Part shown: positions 18,002 through 31,997 of the stretch, piece after piece
Layout of the letters: each line of letters begins with the position of its first letter
How positions within the stretch are numbered: position 1 is the first letter of the stretch
Assembly: GCF_002811985.1 (NCBI RefSeq)
Contig: NZ_NPDU01000021.1
Span: 1 to 64,000, forward strand
Reading direction: 5' to 3'
Source: Leptospira adleri
Lineage (GTDB): Bacteria; Spirochaetota; Leptospiria; Leptospirales; Leptospiraceae
DNA length: 64,000 bases
The notes under the pieces: model-generated
The model's database searches: none
What the model was told of the DNA's origin: nothing
The model's input: the letters and a program-made list of their open reading frames with translations, nothing else
Translations under genes and position numbers: made by a program

Positions 18002-18522
18002 GCTTCCTCCTGAAATTCAACCGCTGGTGCGCTTGCGGTTGATTCGCCTTGTTTTTCACTGTACTTCCTCGATTTGAATAAGAGATCAAAACCGGCCTTG
18101 TATTGGTAAACGCCCTCTCCCGTTAAAACGGTTCTGTCCTGAACGCTTACCGAAACTACGTCCGGCGTGACTCCGAACTTTTCGCATTCGATCAATCCTT
18201 CCAGAGAATCGAACCAATCCATCGCGCTCTCACAAAGGTTCCAGCAATCGGCGATGGAGCTATCGTGTAAAAAAGAAACGCTGATCGTAGTTCTTTGGAT
18301 TTTACGACTGATCTCTTTAAAACTTTCAGAATCTACTCTTTGGATCCATTTTGAGGAATTCTTGGAAGAATCCTGAGTCAACTCGAGGATCTTATAGGTG
18401 CCGTACGGGTAAACGGGAGAAGTTACGATTTGGTCCGCTAAAATCATATCGATCGGAGGATCCGGTTTGAGAATCTCCAATATCATCTTGTTCATTACGG
18501 ATTCTATATCTTCAAATTTCAT
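17998..18522 (-). CDS. Phage tail/neck terminator protein (gp12-like)
   Basis: A 174-residue protein from the ATG at 18522 (AGGAAG 12 nt upstream); a longer reading from 18576 has no ribosome site. The pattern PVYPYGTYKILELTQDSSKN, then SFLHDSSIADCWNLCESAMD and SVQDRTVLTGEGVYQYKAGF, resembles the neck terminator gp12-like family, which caps the tail and ends tube polymerisation. It is the first gene of the tail transcript. No head, portal or terminase gene precedes it: the next gene upstream is a HTH regulator. Confidence 0.72.
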   Translation of the reverse strand: MKFEDIESVMNKMILEILKPDPPIDMILADQIVTSPVYPYGTYKILELTQDSSKNSSKWIQRVDSESFKEISRKIQRTTISVSFLHDSSIADCWNLCESAMDWFDSLEGLIECEKFGVTPDVVSVSVQDRTVLTGEGVYQYKAGFDLLFKSRKYSEKQGESTASAPAVEFQEEA

Positions 18523-18576
18523 AAAATACGAATACTTCCTTGCAATGCCGGGATATCCCAACCGGGGCCTTCCCAT

Positions 18577-18931
18577 TCACTGCAGCGAGTCTACAACGGA
18601 TGAAACTGAAAATCTACGTCGCTCATGAACACAATAGAACGCAATTTCCTATCGGTCCCATTTGCGATATGCGAAACCGCAACTCAAAACAAAGTTTTTA
18701 TCAAATCGATTGAAACAAAAAAGAGGAAAGAAAGAAATCAAAGAAGGGAATCGACGAAAAAATCGAACTAAAAAATTGACGGATAAAAAAAAGAAGAATC
18801 CTACGTTCTATTCTAAAATCGAATCGATCGAATAAAATGAAATTTTTCTCCGATGATTTATACGAATGAATAAAAAAGCGGAACAGAAACGGTTTACCGT
18901 TTTGACTGGTATGCCGCTTAAAACGAAAGAA
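18577..18931. other. Leader region upstream of the tail module
   Basis: About 355 nt rich in A and G runs on the plus strand, between the HTH gene stop and the first tail gene. No ORF or RNA gene is supported. It probably contains the promoter of the tail operon on the minus strand, but no convincing -35/-10 pair could be chosen by eye. Confidence 0.45.
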
Positions 18932-19294
18932 TCAAAAGTCTTCTTCCGTTTCCACAAAATGTTTTCTAAAAAATTCCTCCACGCCGATTCTGGAATACAA
19001 GATTCTTCCGTCCCTAAGTCTCCAAAACTTACCGAGCAAACCTTCTCTTCTATAATCGCCGACTCTGCGAACGGTCCTTTTTAAAAGGGCGGCGACTTCT
19101 TTCGGAGTCATCGTATCGTTCGGATTTTTAGGGATCACCGGATCTGCGGATAAACCTTTGTAAGTCCTTTCGGATTTTCTGTCTTGATTCAAAGAGGTAT
19201 TATAAAGGGACCCTTCCCGAGAATATCCGTTCACAGCTTTGGATTTGATTTCTTGGGAAACATTTCGTTCTTCGTCGTTTCGTTTCTGAAGCAT
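18932..19294 (-). CDS. HTH (MerR/excisionase-like) DNA-binding protein
   Basis: A 120-residue protein whose C-terminal half (from MTPKEVAALLKRTVRRVGDY, about residue 62) is a winged HTH_17/excisionase-like domain ending in LRDGRILYSRIGVEEFF. The first 60 residues are polar and probably disordered. Such proteins bind DNA as excisionases or small activators. It lies 355 nt upstream of the tail operon on the same strand, so control of the tail genes is a reasonable inference. No recombinase gene is nearby to make it a true excisionase. The start has only a weak AGG upstream. Confidence 0.7.
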   Translation of the reverse strand: MLQKRNDEERNVSQEIKSKAVNGYSREGSLYNTSLNQDRKSERTYKGLSADPVIPKNPNDTMTPKEVAALLKRTVRRVGDYRREGLLGKFWRLRDGRILYSRIGVEEFFRKHFVETEEDF

Positions 19295-19481
19295 GAACCT
19301 AACGAAAGAACGAATTCATTTTTGTCAAGTCCGAATGTATATTCAAAGAATTGCACATACTCTTTCGACAATGAATCTTCTATGCAAATAGGGACCAAAA
19401 AAAGAAACCGCGGGAAACTTTTTTGTCCGGGGGTTCGGATAAGATGGATTTCAGAAAACAAATCCTGAAGGAACCAAAAGT

Positions 19482-19733
19482 ATGGCAAACACAACAAAAC
19501 GAGATAGGATCAGAATTCGATTTCTCTGCGATCAGGTTGGATTTCTCAAAGAAAAAGGTTTGAATCCGATCACAACTTTTGACCGTTGTTGGGAAAAAAT
19601 TCCGGAAGCGTTGATCCAAAAACTGAACGCGGAAGAATTGTCTCTCTACGTCCAAAGACATCTTCTCCCGAACGAAATCCAAATCGCAAAGATGGAAAGG
19701 GAAAAGAACGAATACGATTTTAAATCGGCGTAA
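19482..19733 (+). CDS. Small hypothetical protein
   Basis: An 83-residue, highly charged protein (MANTTKRDRIRIRFLCDQVG to EREKNEYDFKSA) with AAGGA 9 nt before its ATG. It reads on the plus strand and is divergent from the HTH gene. No signal peptide, membrane segment or known motif is seen. Convergent with the GreA-like gene, whose terminator lies between them. Its position at the border of the tail module is the only functional hint. Confidence 0.55.
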   Translation: MANTTKRDRIRIRFLCDQVGFLKEKGLNPITTFDRCWEKIPEALIQKLNAEELSLYVQRHLLPNEIQIAKMEREKNEYDFKSA

Positions 19734-19772
19734 AATTCTAAAAAGACTTGAGATCGCAGATTTCCGAAAGGC

Positions 19773-19812
19773 AAAAAAAAATCCCGAATTGCGGAGTGCA
19801 ACCCGGGATTTT
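19773..19812 (-). terminator. Rho-independent terminator of the GreA-like gene
   Basis: On the minus strand AAAATCCCG (19812-19804) pairs with CGGGATTTT (19786-19778), with further TTGC/GCAA pairing inside, and a T run of 9 continues to 19773. The stem also has A-rich 5' flanks, so it may act in both directions for the two convergent genes. Confidence 0.9.
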
Positions 19813-19837
19813 CACATTCAAAAAAGCGAATGTCTTT

Positions 19838-22659
<2,822 letters not shown>

Positions 22660-22700
22660 GTTTGGGGTAAAATTCCTCTCTGACAGCCCTGTATTTATCA

Positions 22701-22742
<42 letters not shown>

Positions 22743-22824
22743 GAGGGGGATTTCCCGGTAAAGCCGTTGTTTTGGCCCTACCGAGAGAGGAAACGGGATT
22801 TAGAACATCCCGTTGATGAAATTC

Positions 22825-24529
<1,705 letters not shown>

Positions 24530-24709
24530 ATACAAAAATAAAAAATCGTTTAGAGACTTAGGTCCGATTCTTTTAATCGCTTCGCGATCCGGAAGGAAAC
24601 GAAGCGCCGAGGCATCACGAGGATCCGAATCGCCTTTATATTCCATTCTTTGAATTCTTTCAAAGGTCTCGCGGAAGAAAGGGAAAATCTGATTCTACTA
24701 CCCGTCTCT

Positions 24710-24761
<52 letters not shown>

Positions 24762-24790
24762 AGGGAATTGAAGATTTTTTTCTTTCCGAC

Positions 24791-25624
24791 CTATTTGTCC
24801 TTTCTAAAGAATTTTCCCAGAAATATGCAGACAAACCAAGAATAATTTAAGAAGAAAAGCCCCGAAAGGCCGTAAAGTCCCGTCCGAACCAGTTTTTTTT
24901 CCGGGTTTGCGATGGGGCGAAAGATCGCGGGAGATTCTTCGATTGAAAACTTGTAGATCTTCCCTGCTTCCTGGACCGCGAGTTTATAATAGCCGTAATA
25001 GGAATGATTTTTTAGATTCTCACCCCAGAAAAGGACCGAATTTCCCCAATGACAGTTCGGGAGTTCCAGACTTTCACACGCGACCCAAACATGAATCGGA
25101 TCCCCCTCTTTCCAATTCGCGGAAACAAGGGGCGCGACGTGAAAGTAGATCGTCTTCGGAGGTTTAGGCGATAATTTTCCCTTTCCCGTCTTCGCCGATC
25201 TCGACGAGACATAGTTGGTAAGAATTTTGACTCCTTTGAATACGAGGATTCGATCGTTGCCAAGTTCGTTGTTCGCGGTCAGATTTGTGTTTTTTCCGAT
25301 CGGAATCCCCAAGAAGAATCCTACGCTATGACTGATATAAAGCGAAGAAACGCCGGCGGAGAGAAGACTCAAAAATAATGCGACATACAATAAATTTCCC
25401 ATGGTCGAACTCAGACGGATCACGAGAAAAAGAAGCGGAAGAAAGAGAAAAAGAAGAAGCGCCGCCGTAACCAAAACGGATCCGTAGATTCCGAGAGGAA
25501 TAAAAAGAAGAGCCATTCCGTCCACGAGACAAAAACCGAAGAGAAGAAGTTTCCAATGAGAATTTTGGGACGAAGGATCCGGCGGCGGAATTCTGTCTCC
25601 GGATTTTACCAAGGCGAAAATCAT
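24791..25624 (-). CDS. Hypothetical multi-helix membrane protein
   Basis: A 277-residue protein with a hydrophilic start and about four helices between residues 27 and 105 (for example LLLFLFLPLLFLVIRL). A soluble beta-rich domain follows (115-235, IYFHVAPLVSANWKEGDPIH), then a last helix pair (FFLNYSWFVCIFLGKFF). No known family is recognised. It begins 4 nt after the upstream gene, so the two are probably translated together in an envelope-related pair. Confidence 0.7.
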   Translation of the reverse strand: MIFALVKSGDRIPPPDPSSQNSHWKLLLFGFCLVDGMALLFIPLGIYGSVLVTAALLLFLFLPLLFLVIRLSSTMGNLLYVALFLSLLSAGVSSLYISHSVGFFLGIPIGKNTNLTANNELGNDRILVFKGVKILTNYVSSRSAKTGKGKLSPKPPKTIYFHVAPLVSANWKEGDPIHVWVACESLELPNCHWGNSVLFWGENLKNHSYYGYYKLAVQEAGKIYKFSIEESPAIFRPIANPEKKLVRTGLYGLSGLFFLNYSWFVCIFLGKFFRKDK

Positions 25625-25628
25625 ATCT

Positions 25629-26690
25629 TCATTCTACGGTTAATTTTTGATTCAATTGTGACCAGAGTTGTCTGATCTGATCCATCTGTTTTTCAGGACC
25701 GGAGATTGAAAACAAAAGTCCTCGATTCTCCCGTAAATAATATTTTTCCATAACAAACATAGGAACCTGTCTTCCGTCTTGATGAGTCCAGTTGTATCTA
25801 GTTAGGTAGCCGTCGTCTTCTTTCTTTCTTCGGAAGTTGGATTCTTTGATCGTTCGAGGATTGATTCCTCGTTTGAGATCCCAAAGTTGAAAGTAGTTCT
25901 TAGAAGTATATACGGCAGCGACCGGATGATAGGACAGTCCGATCGTAAATAAAATCCGATCCGGTTTGTATTCGAGGAATTTCTGCGATTGAGATTGATA
26001 GGCGCGCTCCCATTCTCCTATATTCGATTCGTTCGGCAAGGTTTTATAAAATCTGCGAACCTTCCAAACATGATCCTCCTCTTCTCCGCTCTCCGAAGAA
26101 TCGAGTTCCGGAAAGAAATGTCTCCAGTCCGAGGTCGTCTCGAGAGAAAACCGAAACGGAGCGCTTTCAATTTTTAGAATATTCTTTTTGGAGCATCCGT
26201 AAGGGTCGGTGAGATCGGAAACTTCCTTGTTTTTGTGGGCCATGTGTTTCATCAAACGACTCAATTCTTCCGTTGCAGTTCGATAACCCTCCGGAACGAG
26301 CCTGCCGAATTGAATCCGATAACAAAGTCCAACGCCTTTTAATAAGCGAATTGCGGAATACGGTTCCCCGTGATCCGCGAGAGCCGCCGCCTCGCTTCTG
26401 TGAACGTCGAGCTCGGAAACGTCCGGAAACACTTCCTTGTAATCCCGATCGATCAGGAACTCCACTCGTCCGTCTTTGTAAAACCGGTAGTTACGTCCGT
26501 GAAGATCGGTCTTCCATACAAAATGAGCGTCGGGACGAAAAAGTTTCATCACTCTGTTGTGAAGGACTTCCTCTTTTTTTTCCTGATCCTCATACCAAGA
26601 GCCGCGGAGCAATGGATCCGTCTGAGAAATCAAGGAAGAATTCCCCAAAAGAAGAAGAATCAAAAGAATCCGTTTGAAACGAGTCGTCAC
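25629..26690 (-). CDS. Hypothetical exported protein
   Basis: A 353-residue protein with a signal peptide (RILLILLLLGNSSLISQ, about residues 7-23) and no later membrane segment. Polar alpha/beta sequence follows, including YSAIRLLKGVGLCYRIQFG and RILFTIGLSYHPVAAVY. No motif is recognised. It precedes the membrane protein gene by 4 nt and is likely to act with it in the periplasm. Confidence 0.7.
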   Translation of the reverse strand: MTTRFKRILLILLLLGNSSLISQTDPLLRGSWYEDQEKKEEVLHNRVMKLFRPDAHFVWKTDLHGRNYRFYKDGRVEFLIDRDYKEVFPDVSELDVHRSEAAALADHGEPYSAIRLLKGVGLCYRIQFGRLVPEGYRTATEELSRLMKHMAHKNKEVSDLTDPYGCSKKNILKIESAPFRFSLETTSDWRHFFPELDSSESGEEEDHVWKVRRFYKTLPNESNIGEWERAYQSQSQKFLEYKPDRILFTIGLSYHPVAAVYTSKNYFQLWDLKRGINPRTIKESNFRRKKEDDGYLTRYNWTHQDGRQVPMFVMEKYYLRENRGLLFSISGPEKQMDQIRQLWSQLNQKLTVE

Positions 26691-26718
26691 GAGTGATTAG
26701 ATTTCATTGTTTTCCTTT

Positions 26719-26982
26719 TTAGTCACTCAACTTTCTTACGTGAGGAAAACCCTCGTTTGTCCGCGCAAACTTCCAAAGAAGAATTTGGTTTTTCGGATTC
26801 GATCTTCCGGTTCGAAAAGAATTTCTTATCAAAGCAAGAATTTTAGAATCGGACTTCGCTTTCCGTTCGGGATAAATTTTTGAAAGAACCCGGGAGTTCG
26901 TTTCAAATCCGATTTGAATTTCAAAGTCGACTCCGTCGGATCGTATTTTTTTGATTTTAAGAACAACTGTGTCAAAACGCAC
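26719..26982 (-). CDS. Doubtful small ORF
   Basis: An 87-residue basic reading frame from a GTG start without a clear ribosome site, just upstream of the exported-protein gene. Composition (KKIRSDGVDFEIQIGFETNS) is protein-like, but no motif, signal peptide or context supports it strongly. It may be a real short gene of the same transcript or chance. Confidence 0.35.
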   Translation of the reverse strand: MRFDTVVLKIKKIRSDGVDFEIQIGFETNSRVLSKIYPERKAKSDSKILALIRNSFRTGRSNPKNQILLWKFARTNEGFPHVRKLSD

Positions 26983-27111
26983 GGCCGTCTAAAATCAAAT
27001 TAGGAAATCCTAATTTTCTATCGACACTTCATTTATAAGTTACAACTTTCGACTCCTTTCACAATTGTTCGATCCTCTTGACAGGGCGATTTTCAATTTC
27101 GAGTCTGAATC

Positions 27112-28713
27112 ATGGAAAAAAAGGGACGCTCGGGTCGCAAGGCTGGACTCGAATCTATTCGAAAATTCTTATTCTCAGATACTAAGGCGGAAACCGATGG
27201 AGATAAAACTCCGGTCGCATTCTTTTGCTTTCTATTTCTTTTTGTCTTTCTTTTAAACTGCAATCCGCTTCAGTCTCAAAATACTTGCGATCCTTTTAAT
27301 AAGGATTTTAATCTTATTTTTCTTATCAAAGGCGCCATGAACGATAAGACCGCAACCTGCGGACTCGGAAGAAAGGTAAGTGCGAATCTTAAAGTTCAGA
27401 GTTTAATTCCGGCCGACGGCGCTTCCTCCGTCGACAGGGGAGCCAATATTCGATTTTCATTTTCGGAGGCTGTAGACGCGAGTAGCCTCACGATGCAGAC
27501 GAGTTCCGGAGTCTGTTCCGGCTCCGTTCAGATGAGCTTGAACGACTTCGCTTCCTGCGAAGGAGGCGAAGTCGATTTTTCCGCCAATCCTTCTTTCCAA
27601 ATTCTGACCAAGAATATTCTAAAAGGAGGAGTCAATTACAAGATAAGGGTTACTACGGATATCCTCAACGTTGCGGGAGAAAGTATGCCCAACGCTTACA
27701 CTTCGACTAACGGTTTTTATACGAACGGTTCATGGGCCTATGTTACCAATGCGACCACGGGTGATATCTGGATGTTCACAATCGATCCTGCAACGGGCGT
27801 TCTGCTCAACAACACACCGGCAACGATCGCAGCCGCCACAGGTCCCGTTTCGTTGACGGTCCATCCTTCCGGAAAATTTCTCTATTGCGCCAATCAAGGA
27901 TCCGGATCGATCTATTACTATTCGATCGATTCCGCGACGGGCAACTTAACCTTTCTCAATGCAATCGGAGCGGCCGACGTGACAAGTTTCAAAATCCACC
28001 CGTCCGGCAATTTTGCCTTCGCCACCGGAGGCAATCCTCAAAACGTCATCTATCAATATATTCTAGATCCGGCCACAGGAGCGTTGAGTCCCAATATCGT
28101 CCCCGCGCCCTTTATCGGCGGAGATCCAAGAGATCTTACGATCGATCCGACCGGAAAATTTGCGTTCGTTTCCTTATTTGCCTCGGGGAATATTTACGTT
28201 TATTCTATCGACTCCATGGGACTGACGAATATTCTTTCGATTATGCCGGGTGGGTCGAGTCCAATCGGAATCAGCATGGATCCTTCCGGTAAACATCTCT
28301 ATTCAGTCAATTCCGTCGGGAACTCGGTAACCATCTATAACATGGACTCAGGCGGGAACCTAACCTTAGCCGGCGGGTTTTCAACGGGGACGACTCCTTG
28401 GAGCATTCATTTTGATCCTAAGGGAAGATTCGCTTACGTCGCAAACAACGCGTCCGCGACGACTAACGTAAGCATCGGACTGTTAGATCCAACAACCGGA
28501 CTTCTCACTTCGGTCGGAGGTCCTCTCACAGCAAGTCTCGGCACTCGGAATTTTGTCGTGGACCCAAGCGGTAAATACGCCTATTCGACCGAATCGACCG
28601 GGAACATCGTTTATATGTATAGAATCATCGACTCGAGCGGAAACTTAAGTTTCAATACCCCCGCATTCACCGGAGTCGGAGCTCCAGGCGGTTGGGCGAT
28701 CGAAATCTACTAA
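27112..28713 (+). CDS. Lipoprotein with Ig-like (Big_5) domain and seven-bladed beta-propeller, copy A
   Basis: A 533-residue surface or periplasmic lipoprotein. A hydrophobic run ending FLLNC (Cys at about 50) is a lipobox; the first 35 residues before it are unusual, so the true start may lie downstream. An Ig-like SbsA domain follows (about 95-205, SLIPADGASSVDRGANIRFS). Then come seven YVTN/lactonase-like repeats (from GSWAYVTNATTGDIWMFTID), with blades marked by HPSGKF, HPSGNF, DPTGKF, DPSGKH, DPKGRF and DPSGKY. Such propellers bind ligands or partners; no catalytic residues are identified. It is a tandem paralogue of the gene at 29223, and shares the upstream about 125 nt. Confidence 0.83.
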   Translation: MEKKGRSGRKAGLESIRKFLFSDTKAETDGDKTPVAFFCFLFLFVFLLNCNPLQSQNTCDPFNKDFNLIFLIKGAMNDKTATCGLGRKVSANLKVQSLIPADGASSVDRGANIRFSFSEAVDASSLTMQTSSGVCSGSVQMSLNDFASCEGGEVDFSANPSFQILTKNILKGGVNYKIRVTTDILNVAGESMPNAYTSTNGFYTNGSWAYVTNATTGDIWMFTIDPATGVLLNNTPATIAAATGPVSLTVHPSGKFLYCANQGSGSIYYYSIDSATGNLTFLNAIGAADVTSFKIHPSGNFAFATGGNPQNVIYQYILDPATGALSPNIVPAPFIGGDPRDLTIDPTGKFAFVSLFASGNIYVYSIDSMGLTNILSIMPGGSSPIGISMDPSGKHLYSVNSVGNSVTIYNMDSGGNLTLAGGFSTGTTPWSIHFDPKGRFAYVANNASATTNVSIGLLDPTTGLLTSVGGPLTASLGTRNFVVDPSGKYAYSTESTGNIVYMYRIIDSSGNLSFNTPAFTGVGAPGGWAIEIY

Positions 28714-29222
28714 AAGAATTTAGAATATTCTATTTTATTGATTTACTTACATTTCTATATAACCGCCAAAGTAGCCACTGGCGACGCCAAAACGAGGGAG
28801 ACAATCCTTTTGCCTTGGTTTTCCCGATAGGGATACTTTTTCCGAACCACTTTTCCAATTTCTAAAAGACTCCTAAGCTTTCCGAAGCGTGCGCAAAAAC
28901 GAGACGCGCTAACAAAGGAACTCGAAACGACATTACGATAGACTAAGAGAAACGCGTTTGGTGTTCCGCCCTCTTCGCAGTGAAAAGGTGCGATTTTATT
29001 TTTTCGACTCGCTGTTCGAACGCGGATTCGCTTCTCGAACTCTCAAAAGGAAATTCCTATTTTTTTCCTTAGCCACAAATCGAAGAACGCGCAATCCACG
29101 AGAAGCAATTTAGAATTTCCTAATTTCTTTTCGAAACATATTTTATAAGTTAATAATTCAGAGTATCCGTTCCTAAAGAGGATCGCCTTGACAGAGCGAT
29201 TTTCAATTTTCAGTCTGAATCC
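28714..29222. other. Spacer between the two propeller lipoprotein genes
   Basis: About 510 nt with no supported gene. The first bases hold TTTAGAATATTCTATTTTATTG, close to the palindrome found after the second copy, and may serve as a weak terminator. The last about 125 nt (from about 29100) resemble the segment upstream of the first copy, including CTTGACAG-GCGATTTTCAAT. The duplicated unit therefore included upstream sequence. Confidence 0.6.
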
Positions 29223-30827
29223 ATGAATGAAACGATTGTCAAAAGCCGTGGATCTGAAATTTGTCGCTTAATTATTCTCAATTTAGAATTATCTTGTTCG
29301 TTCTTTTCAGCCCGAACCTTCAGAACTTGGATTGTCTTTTTCTCTTGTCTTCCACTCGTTTTGAGCAATTGTAATCCTCTATCGTTTCAAAACTCTTGCG
29401 ATCCTTTTAACAATGACTTTTATCTTGTTGCTCTTCTAAAATCGGCATTGAACGACAAGACATCAACCTGCGGACTCAGTAGAAAGGTAAGCGCCAATCT
29501 TCGGGTGACCAACTTGACTCCGAGCGACGGAGGCTCCTCCGTTCCAAGAGGAAGCGATATTCGTTTTTCATTCACCGAATTGATTGACACAAACAGCCTG
29601 ACGATGCAGTCGAGTTCAGGCGTATGTTCCGGTTCCGTTCACATCAGTCAAAACGACTTCAACACTTGTGAGGCCGGATCCATCGACGCTTCATCGAATC
29701 CTTTCGTAAGGATCGTTCCGCAAACTGTTTTAAAAGGAGGCGTCAACTATAAGATTCGAATTACTACAGACGTTCTCAATTCTGCGGGTGAAAGTATGGC
29801 TAACGTTTACACTTCGACAAACGGCTTTTATACGAAAGGTTCTTGGGCTTACGTTACGAATGCAACGACCGGTGAAATCTGGATGTTTACGATCGATCCT
29901 GCAACGGGCGTTCTGCTCAACAACACACCGGCAACGATCGCAGCTGCCACAGGTTCCGTTTCGTTGACGGTCCACCCTTCCGGAAAATTTCTCTATTGCG
30001 CAAATTCCACTACAGGTTCGATCTCCTATTATTCGATCGATCCTGATTCCGGCAACCTCACCTATATCAATGGAATCGGTGCAGTCGATGCCGTGAGTAT
30101 CAAAATTCATCCTTCCGGAAATTTTGCTTACGTCGCAGCATCCTCTCCAACGTCATTAATCTATACTTATAGAATAGACGCGAATAACGGCGATCTAATC
30201 CCGAATGGAAGCGGTTTTTATTCTGCATCTGGAGACCCTCAAGACATCGCAATCGATCCAACGGGAAAGTTCGCCTTCGCTCCGCTAAATTTGACCGGTG
30301 GCATTCGGAGTTTTTCAATCGACTCTTCAGGATTGATCAATCAATATTCCCTGATTACTCCGGGATTGACCAATCCGATCGGGGTAAACATGGACCCATC
30401 GGGGCAATTTCTCTATATCGTAAATTCGAATGGGAACTCGGTCAGTATTTTTCGAATGGATTCTGCAGGAATACTTTCATTGACAGGCGCATTCACAACC
30501 GGCACGACTCCTTGGAGCATTCATTTTGATCCTAAGGGAAGATTCGCATACGTCGCAAACAACGCCTCCGCGTCGACTAACGTGAGTATCGGTCTGTTAG
30601 ATCCTGCAACCGGACTTCTCACTCCGGTCGGAGGTCCTATCACAGCAAGCCTCGGCACTCGGAATTTTGTCGTGGACCCAAGCGGTAAATACGCCTATTC
30701 GACCGAATCGACCGGGAACATCGTTTATATGTATAGAATCATCGACTCGAGCGGAAACTTAAGTTTCAATACCCCCGCATTCACCGGAGTCGGAGCTCCG
30801 GGAGGTTATGGAATGGAAATCTATTGA
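29223..30827 (+). CDS. Lipoprotein with Ig-like (Big_5) domain and seven-bladed beta-propeller, copy B
   Basis: A 534-residue paralogue of the preceding gene with the same order: lipobox VLSNC, a Cys-rich segment (NSCDPFNNDF, STCGLSRKVSANL), Ig-like domain and seven propeller blades. Identity is uneven. The last 149 nt shared (30651-30799 with 28537-28685) appear identical, and the first blade is nearly identical. Blades 2-5 differ much more. This is typical of recombination between tandem copies with local divergence, perhaps under selection at exposed loops. The function is unknown; an outer-surface adhesin or binding role is speculation. Confidence 0.83.
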   Translation: MNETIVKSRGSEICRLIILNLELSCSFFSARTFRTWIVFFSCLPLVLSNCNPLSFQNSCDPFNNDFYLVALLKSALNDKTSTCGLSRKVSANLRVTNLTPSDGGSSVPRGSDIRFSFTELIDTNSLTMQSSSGVCSGSVHISQNDFNTCEAGSIDASSNPFVRIVPQTVLKGGVNYKIRITTDVLNSAGESMANVYTSTNGFYTKGSWAYVTNATTGEIWMFTIDPATGVLLNNTPATIAAATGSVSLTVHPSGKFLYCANSTTGSISYYSIDPDSGNLTYINGIGAVDAVSIKIHPSGNFAYVAASSPTSLIYTYRIDANNGDLIPNGSGFYSASGDPQDIAIDPTGKFAFAPLNLTGGIRSFSIDSSGLINQYSLITPGLTNPIGVNMDPSGQFLYIVNSNGNSVSIFRMDSAGILSLTGAFTTGTTPWSIHFDPKGRFAYVANNASASTNVSIGLLDPATGLLTPVGGPITASLGTRNFVVDPSGKYAYSTESTGNIVYMYRIIDSSGNLSFNTPAFTGVGAPGGYGMEIY

Positions 30828-31001
30828 GATTTTTGAATTCTCAAGAAGAATCGAATACCATGAAATTCTAATCTCTTGTGTGAGTTCCCACAAGTTACGT
30901 CTCATGGGCGATTCTGTAAGAATTCAAATCGGTCCTTATCATCCGAAAAAGTATGAGTTCCTACATTTTAGATTTTTAGATTTTAGAAGGAGGCCCGGAC
31001 A

Positions 31002-31019
31002 TTTTAGAATATTCTAAAA
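31002..31019. terminator. Perfect 18-nt palindrome followed by T run
   Basis: TTTTAGAATATTCTAAAA is a perfect palindrome, followed at 31028-31033 by a run of T. It lies 175 nt after the second propeller gene and 50 nt before the convergent CPBP gene, and may act as a weak A/T-rich terminator on the plus strand. Confidence 0.45.
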
Positions 31020-31069
31020 TTTAGATTTTTTTTTGAATAAAAAGTCTTCCCTGGATTTTTCTTTTCGGA

Positions 31070-31996
31070 TCAGAAAGTCCCTCTGGCGAAATGGGCCAAA
31101 ATTTCCATAGTAGCCGCCACTCCCAGATGAACGATGATACCGCCGACAATGGATCCGCTTCGATAAGAGAAAATTCCGAGAATCCATCCTCCGAAAAAGG
31201 AACCCAACGCTTCTCCGAACGGCTTATTGAAGTGCAAAAAACAGTACGCGATTGCCATCGGAAGAATCGAATTCTTACCCAAATATTTCACTAGAGGATA
31301 GATCATAAACCCTCTGAAAAACATTTCGAGTGCGACAAAATTCGTCAGATAAAAAAGTTCGAAAATACCAAACGTCCAATAAGGTGAAATTCCTAAAAAT
31401 TCCGAGGCCGTCGTATCGGAATAACGGGGATACACTTTTAAGAATGAGGGAGATCCCGAGGCCCAAAAGACGATCGGGATCATCAGGAGAAGCAGGATCC
31501 AATAGGGTAAAAGTTCAGTTTTTGTTTCAAGCCCCAGAGACGTCTCCGGCTTTTTGAGAAAATAGTAACCAACGGGCAAGATCAGATAGATCGCCGTGTT
31601 GATTCCGTAATTCAAACAAAGAAGCGAAAGATATCTTAATTCTTCCGGTAAAAAACCGAAGAGATCCAGATCTTCGAAACGAACCGAGCTGATCAAAACC
31701 AAAGTCGCCCAGATGGAAAATACGATCGAAAGAAAACCTTTCTTTCGCAGAAGATCCCACCGTTTGTAGGCGATCATGTAAGAACCGAAACCGGCGAACA
31801 AAGACAATCCGTAAAAGAAAAAGTGAAATACGTAGATCGTAAACGTTCCTTTCCAGATTCTTGTGAACGTCGGTCGTATCTGAAACGTATAGTTGAGCAA
31901 AAGACAAACGGTTACAAAGGCAATCGAAAAGAAAAGATGTCCGTATCGAAGGTCTTCTCTAAAATATTCGCATACATATCGAAAAAGTTTTTTCAC
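31070..31996 (-). CDS. CPBP-family intramembrane metalloprotease
   Basis: A 308-residue membrane protein with about eight helices. The C-terminal third carries the CPBP (CAAX-protease/bacteriocin-processing) motifs: ALEMFFRGFM (motif 1, E-FFRG), AYCFLHFNKPFGEALGSFF (motif 2 His) and VGGIIVHLGVAATME (motif 3 His). All putative metal or catalytic residues are present, although the usual EE pair is LE here. Such proteins process or protect against peptides in the membrane; the substrate is unknown. Two nt separate it from the upstream lipoprotein gene. Confidence 0.85.
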   Translation of the reverse strand: MKKLFRYVCEYFREDLRYGHLFFSIAFVTVCLLLNYTFQIRPTFTRIWKGTFTIYVFHFFFYGLSLFAGFGSYMIAYKRWDLLRKKGFLSIVFSIWATLVLISSVRFEDLDLFGFLPEELRYLSLLCLNYGINTAIYLILPVGYYFLKKPETSLGLETKTELLPYWILLLLMIPIVFWASGSPSFLKVYPRYSDTTASEFLGISPYWTFGIFELFYLTNFVALEMFFRGFMIYPLVKYLGKNSILPMAIAYCFLHFNKPFGEALGSFFGGWILGIFSYRSGSIVGGIIVHLGVAATMEILAHFARGTF

Positions 31997-31997
31997 C

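Noticed and set aside
6884..19294. Complete prophage
   Set aside because: No integrase, replication, packaging, capsid or lysis gene and no attachment-site repeats were found around the tail genes.
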